Shown piece by piece: positions 45,776 to 53,562 of a stretch of DNA of 64,000 bases (the stretch's first letter is position 1; each line of letters begins with the position of its first letter). Source of the DNA: Marisediminitalea oceani (lineage in GTDB: Bacteria > Pseudomonadota > Gammaproteobacteria > Enterobacterales > Alteromonadaceae); NCBI RefSeq assembly GCF_003731635.1, contig NZ_RCUA01000005.1, positions 42,762 to 106,761 of the forward strand, written 5' to 3'. The position numbers were made by a program, and so were the translations under genes. The notes beneath the pieces were generated by a model. It made no database searches and had not been told where the DNA came from. It worked only from the letters and a program-made list of their open reading frames with translations.

Positions 45776-45808
45776 CAAAAAAACGCAGGGTTAAACCTGC
45801 GTTTTTTG
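45776..45808. terminator. Bidirectional terminator between TonB-like lipoprotein and fldA
   Basis: AAAACGCAGG (45781-45790) and CCTGCGTTTT (45797-45806) form a 10-bp stem with loop GTTAAA, flanked by an A-run and a T-run. Confidence 0.88.
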
Positions 45809-45821
45809 ATCTCAGCCGCCT

Positions 45822-46346
45822 TTAAGCCAGTTCGGCTAAACAAAGCTCTTCGTTTAACTGATGGCACCAGGCACGAACACGCTCGTCGGTGAGTTCTGGC
45901 TGACGGTCTTCGTCGATACCCAGACCCACAAAATGGGTGTCATCGGCCATGCCTTTAGAGGCTTCAAAATCGTAACCGTCGGTAGACCACTGACCTACCA
46001 GGATAGCACCACGGGCTTCAACGATGTCACGCACCATACCCATGGCATCAAGGAAATACTCTGCGTAATCTTCCTGATCTCCACAACCAAAGATGGCTAC
46101 CAGTTTGTCGGTAAAATCAATTTGCTCCAGCTCAGGGAAGAAATCATCCCAATCACACTGGGCTTCGCCGTAATACCAGGTAGGAATACCGAAGATCAGC
46201 AAATCAAACTCTGCAATCTGCTCTTTAGAGCTCTTTGCAATGTCGTGAACGTCAATCAGGTTCTTACCCAATTCTTTTTGAATTAACTTGGCAACATGCT
46301 CTGTATTGCCAGTGTCGCTACCAAAAAACAGGCCAACACTTGCCAT
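45822..46346 (-). CDS. fldA: Flavodoxin FldA
   Basis: A 174-residue long-chain flavodoxin. The FMN phosphate loop is GSDTGNTEHVAKLI (residues 9-22), and the isoalloxazine region is GIPTWYYGEAQCDWDDF. It carries low-potential electrons, replacing ferredoxin when iron is scarce. It follows the DUF2788 gene by 32 bp, and both lie downstream of a Fur-box-covered promoter. AGAGG precedes its start. Confidence 0.95.
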   Translation of the reverse strand: MASVGLFFGSDTGNTEHVAKLIQKELGKNLIDVHDIAKSSKEQIAEFDLLIFGIPTWYYGEAQCDWDDFFPELEQIDFTDKLVAIFGCGDQEDYAEYFLDAMGMVRDIVEARGAILVGQWSTDGYDFEASKGMADDTHFVGLGIDEDRQPELTDERVRAWCHQLNEELCLAELA

Positions 46347-46378
46347 ATCTAACCTCTATCTACTTACTCTGAAAATGG

Positions 46379-46603
46379 TTATCCGGATACGCCGCTGCTC
46401 TGCCAGAACAGCTGGATAATCCCTTTTGCAATAAAACCCATGGCTCCCAGACCCAGAACACCATAGGCGACAACCCGGCCAATCATGGGAACATCGTTCT
46501 TTTTCAATACGTCATGGACGGCAAAAATCATCAGAACAAACAATATCACCAGCCCTAAATCGAGCATGATAGATTCTATTTGTTCGTAATACTTCGCAAG
46601 CAT
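46379..46603 (-). CDS. DUF2788 small membrane protein
   Basis: A 74-residue protein with two membrane spans (about 13-32 and 44-66), matching DUF2788. It commonly sits between ybfF and fldA in Shewanella and Alteromonadales, and does so here. The function is unknown. Being first in the fldA message, it is likely iron-regulated as well. Confidence 0.82.
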   Translation of the reverse strand: MLAKYYEQIESIMLDLGLVILFVLMIFAVHDVLKKNDVPMIGRVVAYGVLGLGAMGFIAKGIIQLFWQSSGVSG

Positions 46604-46760
46604 AAAAAACCTTTACTGTATTTTCGCGCGCAAACTATACCACAGTAATGTGGCTATCGCAGGCATTCTTACTGACTTTTGTGTCAGTGCGGCCAACGTG
46701 CCGGCAACTCAGAATGACAACTTCCGCAGCCTGCCAGCTGTTACAATCTGATTGGCGCGG

Positions 46761-46807
46761 AGTATATCACAACCGGTCTTTTTTAAATGCAAATGTTTAT
46801 CATTTAC
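46761..46807 (-). promoter_or_regulatory. Fur box and promoter for DUF2788-fldA
   Basis: GTAAATGATAAACATTTGC (minus strand, 46807-46789) matches the 19-bp Fur consensus at 14 positions by my count. A -10 TATACT lies at 46766-46761, so the box covers the expected -35 region. The leader to the DUF2788 ATG would be about 150 bases. Confidence 0.55.
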
Positions 46808-46818
46808 AAAATTGATGG

Positions 46819-47604
46819 TCAGGACGTTAACGCACGTTCGACCAACCCGTTGACTACCTGCGGTTTCTCGGCATGTAACCAGTGACCAACACCTTCAACA
46901 ATCTTGGCTTTAGCGTTAGGGAAGTACTTGCCGATAACTGCCTGATGTTGCCGGGTAATGTAGTCTGACTCGCCACCTTTAATAAATGTCACACTACCTT
47001 CAAAGCGTGCATTGTCCGGAGCAGAGAAACCGCCTACGTTGGCGTAGTCTTTTTCCAGACCTGCTACGTTAAAGCGCCATTGCCACTGGCCACCATCATC
47101 CTGATAGAGGCTCTTTAACAAAAACTGCCTGACCCCGGGGATTTTAATCTCAGTTTGCATCACACTGTCTGCGTCTTTACGTCCGCTTATGGCACTGAGA
47201 TCAACCTTTTTGAGTCCGGCAAATACCGATTGGTGATGAGGCGGGTAGGTTACCGGAGCAATATCCATGGGCACCAGTTTATCGACCCGGCCCGGATGGG
47301 TGAGCGCGGTGAGCATAGCCACTTTGCCACCCAGCGAATGGCCCACAACATGACACTTATCAATGTGCTGTTCATCCAGTACCTGGATCAGCGCGCTAAC
47401 GCAGTCTGCCAGGGTAAAGGTGTCTACCCAAGGCGATTCACCGTGGTCCGGTAAGTCGATAGCGATAACATTAAAGGAGTCTGTAAGGTGGCGTCTGAGT
47501 GCGGCTAAATTATCCAGATTACCAAACAAACCATGAATCAAAACAACCCAGGGGGCATTTTGCTTATCGCAGTGATACTGCTCAAAATTAAGTGATATTG
47601 ACAT
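46819..47604 (-). CDS. ybfF: Alpha/beta hydrolase YbfF
   Basis: A 261-residue alpha/beta hydrolase. The nucleophile is S90 in VVGHSLGGKVAML, the catalytic His is in GVGHWLHAEKPQ near residue 240, and HGLFGNLDN is the oxyanion loop. YbfF acts as an esterase, including on acyl-CoA and palmitoyl esters. The start lies directly after the hns terminator T-run with no ribosome site, which is unusual. Confidence 0.9.
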   Translation of the reverse strand: MSISLNFEQYHCDKQNAPWVVLIHGLFGNLDNLAALRRHLTDSFNVIAIDLPDHGESPWVDTFTLADCVSALIQVLDEQHIDKCHVVGHSLGGKVAMLTALTHPGRVDKLVPMDIAPVTYPPHHQSVFAGLKKVDLSAISGRKDADSVMQTEIKIPGVRQFLLKSLYQDDGGQWQWRFNVAGLEKDYANVGGFSAPDNARFEGSVTFIKGGESDYITRQHQAVIGKYFPNAKAKIVEGVGHWLHAEKPQVVNGLVERALTS

Positions 47605-47610
47605 GTAAAT

Positions 47611-47634
47611 AAAAAAGCGGGGAAGGTCCCCGCT
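47611..47634 (-). terminator. hns terminator abutting the ybfF start
   Basis: On the minus strand AGCGGGG (47634-47628) pairs with CCCCGCT (47622-47616), followed by six T (47616-47611). It ends seven bases before the ybfF ATG. Confidence 0.8.
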
Positions 47635-47642
47635 ATTAAAGA

Positions 47643-48038
47643 TTAAATTGCGAAATCTTCTAAAGACTGACCTTTTGCAAGGGCATCTTTAAATACTACC
47701 GGCATTCTGCCTACGCCGGTCCAGGCGACAGTTTCACCATCAACGGTAATTTTATATTTAACCGGACGTTTTTTACCGGATTTACGTTTTGGCTTAGTTT
47801 CTGCCACATCCTGTAAATCGGCTACATCAATGCCAGCTTCTTCCATTTGTTTTTTAATTTCTTCAAGCTTAGCAAGTTTTTCCTGCTGGGCTTTAATTAA
47901 TTCAGCTTCCTGCTCTTTTCTTTTTTCGATAATGTTATTCAGCTTTTCCTGAACACTCGTCAACTCTTCTACCGATAAATCCTTTACGGCACCTTGTAAA
48001 CGTCGTCCATGAGTTAAAATTTCTAAAAACTCACTCAT
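47643..48038 (-). CDS. H-NS family nucleoid protein
   Basis: A 131-residue H-NS-like protein. Residues 1-65 form the dimerising coiled coil (ELTSVQEKLNNIIEKRKEQEAELI). A basic linker (KPKRKSGKKRP) follows, then the DNA-binding domain with AWTGVGRMP. The AT-hook-like loop is VGR rather than the usual QGR/RGR. It should silence AT-rich DNA. It is followed by a terminator, then ybfF. Confidence 0.92.
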   Translation of the reverse strand: MSEFLEILTHGRRLQGAVKDLSVEELTSVQEKLNNIIEKRKEQEAELIKAQQEKLAKLEEIKKQMEEAGIDVADLQDVAETKPKRKSGKKRPVKYKITVDGETVAWTGVGRMPVVFKDALAKGQSLEDFAI

Positions 48039-48123
48039 TAATTATCTGCCTGTGTTTAAAAACTATGACAATTCTAATTTAAACTCGTGCTTTTTCAAAA
48101 TTATATTTAAAACAATAAACGAA

Positions 48124-49755
48124 TTACATATTCGGATAATTAGGACCACTGGCGCCTTCGGGTACCACCCAGCGGATATTTTGTGCCGGATCTTTAATGT
48201 CACAGGTTTTACAATGTACGCAATTGGCCGCATTAATGTGAAACTGCGGTTGCTTGTCGTCACCCTCAACTATCTCGTATACACCAGCAGGGCAGTAGCG
48301 TTGTGCTGGTTCCGCGTAACTTGGCAGATTAACCTTTACCGGTATTTCCGGGTCTTTTAACTGCAGGTGACAGGGTTGGTCCTCGTCGTGACTGGTATTG
48401 GCTAAATACACCGATGATAATTTATCAAAACTGAGTTTATTATCCGGCTTTTCATAGTTTATTGGCTGGCACTGGGCGGCAGATTTTAATTTTTTATAGT
48501 CAGCATCAGTATCTTTTAATGTCACAAAAAGATTGCCGTTAAAAATATTTTGTTCCAGCGTATTAAACGCACCTCCCAGTAAATTGCCAAATTTATGCAG
48601 GGCCGGACCAAAGTTCCGTGCTTTAAAAAGTTCATTTCTTAAATCACTTTGCTGATAGGCTTGGTTAAATTCTGTACAAAAGTCTGTGTTGGTCGCTTGG
48701 TTAATTTGATTAAAAATAACTTCTGCGGCCATTTTGCCCGACTTAATTGCAGTATGAATGCCTTTAATTTTGGAAAAATTTAACGTTCCGGCATTACAAC
48801 CTACCAGGCAACCACCCGGAAAAGCCATTTGCGGTAACGAATTAAAGCCGCCTTTGGTAATTGCCCGCGCACCATAAGCTACGCGTTCACCGCCGTTTAA
48901 ATATTGAGCAAACAGCGGGTGATGTTTCATGCGCTGAAATTCATCGAAGGGACTTAAAAACGGATTGTCGTAATTTAAATCGACAATTAAACCAACATAA
49001 ATTTGATTATTTTCGGCATGATATAAATAACTGCCTCCGGAGGCTTCTGTTAATGGCCAGCCAGCGGTGTGGACAACCAGACCAGGTTGATGTACTGCTG
49101 GATCGACCTGCCAGATTTCTTTAAATCCAATGGCATAATGTTGTGCTGTGGCATTTTTATCCAACGCAAACTTTTCAATCAAAGTTTTACCCAAATGACC
49201 ACGGCACCCCTCGGCAAACACGGTATATTTTGCTTTAAGTAACATACCCGGCATGTAGCTGTCTTTTTCAGAGCCATCAGCAGCGACGCCCATATCGCCG
49301 GTAATAATACCGCCCACGCTGCCATCGTCGTTGTAGTGGACATCTGCGGCCGCAAAACCAGGGAATATTTCAATGCCCATGCCTTCGGCCTGCTCAGCGA
49401 GCCAGCGGCACAGATTCCCAAGTGAGACAATATAGTTACCTTTATTGTGCATGGTTTTAGGTGTAATCAGATCCGGTAGCTTGATACTGGCGCTCTCGCT
49501 GCGTAACAGATACGTGGCATCCTCGGTTACCGGTTGATTAAGGGGAGCGCCTTTTTCCTGCCAGTCGGGAATGAGTTCGCTGAGGGCCGCGCTTTCCATC
49601 ACGCCACCGGAAAGAATATGAGCGCCTACTTCTGAACCTTTCTCGACGATACAGATGGATAACTCAGTGCCTGACTGCTCAGCCTGTTGAGCCAGTCGGA
49701 TAGCGGTGGCGAGGCCCGATGGACCTGCGCCAACAATCACAACGTCAAACTCCAT
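48124..49755 (-). CDS. Electron transfer flavoprotein-ubiquinone oxidoreductase
   Basis: A 543-residue ETF-QO passing electrons from ETF to the quinone pool at the inner membrane. FAD motif is DVVIVGAGPSGLATAIR at the N-terminus. The C-terminal iron-sulfur domain has RYCPAGVYEI and CVHCKTCDIKDP (4Fe-4S). The start MEFDVV at 49755 is chosen for fit with family length and a GA-rich stretch (AGAGAA) before it; the longer frame adds 25 unlikely residues. It is divergent from etfBA, the natural partner. Confidence 0.95.
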   Translation of the reverse strand: MEFDVVIVGAGPSGLATAIRLAQQAEQSGTELSICIVEKGSEVGAHILSGGVMESAALSELIPDWQEKGAPLNQPVTEDATYLLRSESASIKLPDLITPKTMHNKGNYIVSLGNLCRWLAEQAEGMGIEIFPGFAAADVHYNDDGSVGGIITGDMGVAADGSEKDSYMPGMLLKAKYTVFAEGCRGHLGKTLIEKFALDKNATAQHYAIGFKEIWQVDPAVHQPGLVVHTAGWPLTEASGGSYLYHAENNQIYVGLIVDLNYDNPFLSPFDEFQRMKHHPLFAQYLNGGERVAYGARAITKGGFNSLPQMAFPGGCLVGCNAGTLNFSKIKGIHTAIKSGKMAAEVIFNQINQATNTDFCTEFNQAYQQSDLRNELFKARNFGPALHKFGNLLGGAFNTLEQNIFNGNLFVTLKDTDADYKKLKSAAQCQPINYEKPDNKLSFDKLSSVYLANTSHDEDQPCHLQLKDPEIPVKVNLPSYAEPAQRYCPAGVYEIVEGDDKQPQFHINAANCVHCKTCDIKDPAQNIRWVVPEGASGPNYPNM

Positions 49756-49882
49756 TGATTCTCTTTCCACGGCCTTTCTCCTCATAGTCTGATTAGTTTT
49801 ATTGTTCTCTGTAGGGGCGTTAACTGGCAACCATATTTGCCACTTTCATGGCTTTTATTGCGTTGCGTCAAACTAAACCAGG

Positions 49883-49898
49883 TTGACGTTAACGTCAA
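49883..49898. promoter_or_regulatory. 16-base palindrome between ETF-QO and etfBA
   Basis: TTGACGTTAACGTCAA is a perfect palindrome in the divergent promoter region. It resembles operators I recall for LiuR, a MerR-type regulator of branched-chain amino acid and fatty-acid degradation that includes ETF genes. A half-like repeat TTACGTCAA lies further along (about 49939-49947). Confidence 0.65.
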
Positions 49899-50032
49899 CT
49901 GCAAGTAAATTTTATGCTAAAGATGTTGCAAAAGTGTTGTTACGTCAAATTGACAGTTGCTGTCATTAAAGTGCCATAGTTATTGGAGCACGATCTAAGC
50001 AGACTAAACCGTAAAGGATGAAAGAGGCTTAT

Positions 50033-50785
50033 ATGAAAATACTGGTGCCGGTAAAACGGGTAATCGATTACAACGTAAAAGTGCGGGTAAAATCCGATCA
50101 ATCCGATGTGGATCTAACCAACGCTAAAATGGCCATGAATCCTTTTTGCGAAATAGCAGTGGAAGAGGCGGTCAGATTAAAAGAAAAAGGTATCGCAACA
50201 GAAATTGTTGCCGTTAGCATTGGCCCTAAGGCATGTCAGGAGCAGATCCGTAATGCCATGGCGCTCGGTGCAGACCGCGGTATACATGTGGAATGCGAAA
50301 CGTTTCCTGAGTCGCTACAGGTTGCCAAGATTCTGGCCCGCCTGGTAGAGCAGGAATCACCGGGCCTGGTCATTATTGGTAAACAAGCCATCGATTCTGA
50401 TAATAACCAGACCGGTCAGATGCTGGCTGCATTAACCAAAATGCCTCAGGCGACTTTTGCCTCGGCAGTGGAAGTGGAGGGCGACAGCCTGAAAGTGACC
50501 CGCGAAATCGACGGTGGATTGCAAACCCTGAAACTTAGCATGCCTGCGGTGGTTTCTACCGATTTACGCTTAAATGAACCACGTTATGCAAAATTGCCGG
50601 ATATCATGAAAGCCAAACGTAAACCGCTGGCGGTGATGAGTACCGACGAACTGGGCGTGGACATTACCCCACGGGTGACAACCTTGAAAGTAACGCCACC
50701 ACCGGCCAGAAGTGCAGGTGTAAAAGTAGAAACAGTGGCCGAACTGATGACAAAACTTCGCGACGAAGCAAAGGTGATCTCATGA
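50033..50785 (+). CDS. etfB: Electron transfer flavoprotein beta subunit
   Basis: A 250-residue EtfB. The signature region is [29 protein letters not shown] (residues about 178 onward, shown only in part by [12 protein letters not shown]), and the N-terminus [13 protein letters not shown] is typical. It binds AMP and pairs with EtfA to take electrons from acyl-CoA dehydrogenases. The start at 50033 follows AGAGG. It overlaps etfA by 4 bp. Confidence 0.96.
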   Translation: MKILVPVKRVIDYNVKVRVKSDQSDVDLTNAKMAMNPFCEIAVEEAVRLKEKGIATEIVAVSIGPKACQEQIRNAMALGADRGIHVECETFPESLQVAKILARLVEQESPGLVIIGKQAIDSDNNQTGQMLAALTKMPQATFASAVEVEGDSLKVTREIDGGLQTLKLSMPAVVSTDLRLNEPRYAKLPDIMKAKRKPLAVMSTDELGVDITPRVTTLKVTPPPARSAGVKVETVAELMTKLRDEAKVIS

Positions 50786-51714
50786 GCATACTGATTTACG
50801 CAGAACACGATAACAACCACCTTAAATCGGAAACGCACAAACTGGTAACAGCTGCCACCCAGCTAGGTGACGATATCCATATTCTGGTAGCCGGATCAGA
50901 TTGCGCGGCAGTGGCCGAACAAGCGGCTTCCATAGCCGGCGTAAAACGTGTCATGCTGGCAGACAGTCCGGCCTACGCACATCAACTGGCTGAGAACACC
51001 GCCGATTTACTACTCGATATCGCTGAGGGGTATACCCATATTCTGGCAGCGGCTACCACTACCGGCAAGAATTTTATGCCACGGGTAGCGGCGTTACTCG
51101 ATGTGGTGCAGCTATCCGATATCATTGGCATTGAAAGCGCAGATACCTTTGTGCGGCCTATTTACGCCGGTAATGCTATCGCGACGGTACAAAGTAGCGA
51201 CGCAGTAAAGGTGATTACGGTTCGTGCTTCGGCCTTTGATGCTGCACAAGAAGGTAACAGTGTTTCTGTTGAAACCCTCGATACGGTAATCGAAAACACT
51301 CAGGTAACCTTTGAAAGTGATGAGATGACCAAGTCAGACCGCCCTGAATTGACGGCTGCAGACATCGTCATTTCAGGTGGACGCGGTATGCAGGATGGTG
51401 AACACTTTGCCATGTTGGAGCGGATTGCCGACCAGCTTGGAGCTGCCGTAGGAGCTAGCCGGGCGGCTGTTGATGCCGGATTTGTACCTAACGATATGCA
51501 GGTAGGGCAAACCGGTAAGATTGTTGCGCCACAGCTTTACATTGCGGTAGGCATATCCGGAGCCATCCAGCACTTAGCGGGTATGAAAGACTCCAAAGTG
51601 ATTGTTGCCATCAACAAGGATCCGGAAGCGCCTATTTTTCAGGTAGCAGACTACGGCTTGGTAGCAGACCTGTTTGATGCATTACCGGAAATCGAAAGCG
51701 CGCTGGGCAGCTAA
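50782..51714 (+). CDS. etfA: Electron transfer flavoprotein alpha subunit
   Basis: A 310-residue EtfA. The C-terminal FAD domain is clear: [17 protein letters not shown] segment ([14 protein letters not shown]), [19 protein letters not shown] and [13 protein letters not shown]. With EtfB it forms the ETF that feeds ETF-QO, encoded divergently. It overlaps etfB (ATGA) and is followed by a strong terminator. Confidence 0.96.
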   Translation: MSILIYAEHDNNHLKSETHKLVTAATQLGDDIHILVAGSDCAAVAEQAASIAGVKRVMLADSPAYAHQLAENTADLLLDIAEGYTHILAAATTTGKNFMPRVAALLDVVQLSDIIGIESADTFVRPIYAGNAIATVQSSDAVKVITVRASAFDAAQEGNSVSVETLDTVIENTQVTFESDEMTKSDRPELTAADIVISGGRGMQDGEHFAMLERIADQLGAAVGASRAAVDAGFVPNDMQVGQTGKIVAPQLYIAVGISGAIQHLAGMKDSKVIVAINKDPEAPIFQVADYGLVADLFDALPEIESALGS

Positions 51715-51733
51715 GGGCTGAGCCAGTCAAATA

Positions 51734-51766
51734 GGCCCGGCAGGCAGGCTGTCTGCCGGGCCTTTT
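51734..51766 (+). terminator. etfBA terminator
   Basis: GGCCCGGCAG (51734-51743) and CTGCCGGGCC (51753-51762) form a perfect 10-bp GC-rich stem with a 9-base loop, followed by TTTT. Confidence 0.88.
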
Positions 51767-51768
51767 AG

Positions 51769-52077
51769 TTATACCCGAACGACTGAATTGTCGTCAAAAC
51801 TCACCGGTGAAGGCGAATAAGCATCCGCTTCCCAGTCGTTTTCCCAGCTTTCGTCGTCCAGCAAATAACGGAACTGATATTCCGCTTCAGCAGGCAGATT
51901 AACCGTTTGGGTGAAATCGCCGTTTTTGAGCTTTTTCATCGGTTCAGCCTGGATATCCCATGCATTAAAATCGCCCACCAGCTTGGCAGTGCCGGCATTA
52001 TTGGCTTCACTGGCTTTTAGCTTGAAAGTTACTTTGCAGATAGGTTTGGATTTTAAATATTGCTTTTTCAGACTCAT
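51769..52077 (-). CDS. CBM48/isoamylase N-terminal-like glycogen-binding domain protein
   Basis: A 102-residue single-domain protein of the CBM48 (isoamylase early set) type, with KLVGDFNAWD and FRYLLDDESWENDW as recognisable carbohydrate-binding stretches. It has no catalytic domain. It may target glycogen or starch. The start at 52077 (MSLKKQYL) is chosen because AGGAG lies just upstream. A HexR-type palindrome is 23 bp before the start, which supports a link to carbon control. Confidence 0.82.
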   Translation of the reverse strand: MSLKKQYLKSKPICKVTFKLKASEANNAGTAKLVGDFNAWDIQAEPMKKLKNGDFTQTVNLPAEAEYQFRYLLDDESWENDWEADAYSPSPVSFDDNSVVRV

Positions 52078-52099
52078 TGTTTTTCTCCTGCTCAACAAT

Positions 52100-52115
52100 C
52101 TGTAATTAAATTACA
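52100..52115. promoter_or_regulatory. HexR-type palindrome before CBM48 gene
   Basis: TGTAATT-A-AATTACA (52101-52115) is a perfect palindrome with the same 16-base core seen at 27888. It is 23 bp upstream of the CBM48 start codon, a repression-type position. Confidence 0.65.
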
Positions 52116-52353
52116 AGTTACGCTCAAATTATCACCGTTTCAAGCGCTTTTGTTCGAAATGTGGTCACAAATTAACGGCAATACCGTTTATTAAAAGCAA
52201 AAGTTACCAAAGCAACAATCGTCTTAATAAATCGACACATTTATTAACAAAAGAAATAAGGCGTTTACCCGGCTTACTCCGTAATATTAGCGTTAGAAAA
52301 GTTTATGTTTAGCAGGCTGGCGTAGATCAGCAGACAACCAGAGTGGCACATTA

Positions 52354-53559
52354 ATGAAGTTATCGTCTTTAATCAGGTCGGCGCTGCCGATTTTATTACT
52401 GGGCCTGGCGCTTATCGCAGCCGGTATTATGATCCTGTCGAAAAAACCGCCGGAGAAAAAAGTAGTAGAAGAGCTGGCGTTTTTAGTTGATGCACAGCCG
52501 GTTTACACCGAGCATGTGGAGTTTACGGTCACCAGTCAGGGCAACGTACAACCCAAGCACAAAACAAGTATTGCCACCCAGGTGAGTGGCCGGGTAGTGG
52601 AAATCGCCGACAACTTTGTGGTGGGTGGTTTCTTTAACAAAGGCGACGTACTGCTTACCCTGGAACAAGATGACTATCAAACTGATCTGAGCCTGGCTGA
52701 GGCCGAACTGGCACAGGCCGAAGCGGCACTGCAGGAAGAAATCGCCCGCGGTAAAGTGGCCGCTGAAGAATGGCGTTCGGTGAATGGTGTAGTTCCGCCT
52801 GAGCTTGGTTTGCGTAAGCCTCAGCTGGCCAAAGAGCAAGCCAATGTAAAAGCCGCTAAAGCCAAGCTGGCCAGAGCACAACGTAACCTTGAGCGGACTC
52901 AGGTAATTGCCCCGTATGATGGCATTGTGATTGAGCGTAACGCCGATCTGGGCCAGTTTGTAGGTACCGGCGCCCTGGTAGGTGAGCTGTATTCTACCGA
53001 GGTGGCCGAAGTGCGCTTACCGCTCACCGATGCGGATTTGGCTTTTATTGATCTTGAAAGCGGTATTTCCCACCGTAACCCGGTTACGCTAAGCGCTATG
53101 GTAGGTGGTAAGTTTCAGCAGTGGCAGGGCACGCTGGTGCGTAGTGAAGGGGTGCTGGATACCACTAACCGATTGATTTACGCAGTTGTTGAAGTACGCG
53201 ATCCGTACCTGCGGGATAACAGCGAGTTTAGCGTACCACTGCGCTTTGGCCAGTTTGTGCAAGCCGTAATCAGCGGGACCGACGCACGCTCGTTAATTGT
53301 GATCCCACGCAGTTTACTGCGCCTTGATGGCACCGTTCTGGTGGCCGACGAGAATAACGAACTGCAAATAAAACAGGTAGATATTGCCCGCTCCAGCCCG
53401 GAGTCGGTGTATATCTCGGCCGGTTTGCGCGACGGCGACAAGGTAGTACGTAGCGCTGTTCCTAATCCGTATAATGGTATGCCGGTGCGTTTGCCTGAGC
53501 AGGATCCTGCAGAACAGGACGTAGCCGATGAAGATGCTGCGTTAGATACCGGAGCATAA
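52354..53559 (+). CDS. RND efflux periplasmic adaptor
   Basis: A 401-residue membrane-fusion protein anchored by an N-terminal span (about 11-29), not by lipid. The barrel-sandwich halves are around 70-105 (SIATQVSGRVVEIADNFVVG) and 175-205 (IAPYDGIVIERNADLGQFVG), with a helical hairpin between, then beta-barrel and membrane-proximal parts. An acidic tail (EQDPAEQDVADEDAALD) is present. It is 3 bp from its permease gene. Confidence 0.92.
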   Translation: MKLSSLIRSALPILLLGLALIAAGIMILSKKPPEKKVVEELAFLVDAQPVYTEHVEFTVTSQGNVQPKHKTSIATQVSGRVVEIADNFVVGGFFNKGDVLLTLEQDDYQTDLSLAEAELAQAEAALQEEIARGKVAAEEWRSVNGVVPPELGLRKPQLAKEQANVKAAKAKLARAQRNLERTQVIAPYDGIVIERNADLGQFVGTGALVGELYSTEVAEVRLPLTDADLAFIDLESGISHRNPVTLSAMVGGKFQQWQGTLVRSEGVLDTTNRLIYAVVEVRDPYLRDNSEFSVPLRFGQFVQAVISGTDARSLIVIPRSLLRLDGTVLVADENNELQIKQVDIARSSPESVYISAGLRDGDKVVRSAVPNPYNGMPVRLPEQDPAEQDVADEDAALDTGA

Positions 53560-53562
53560 GCC

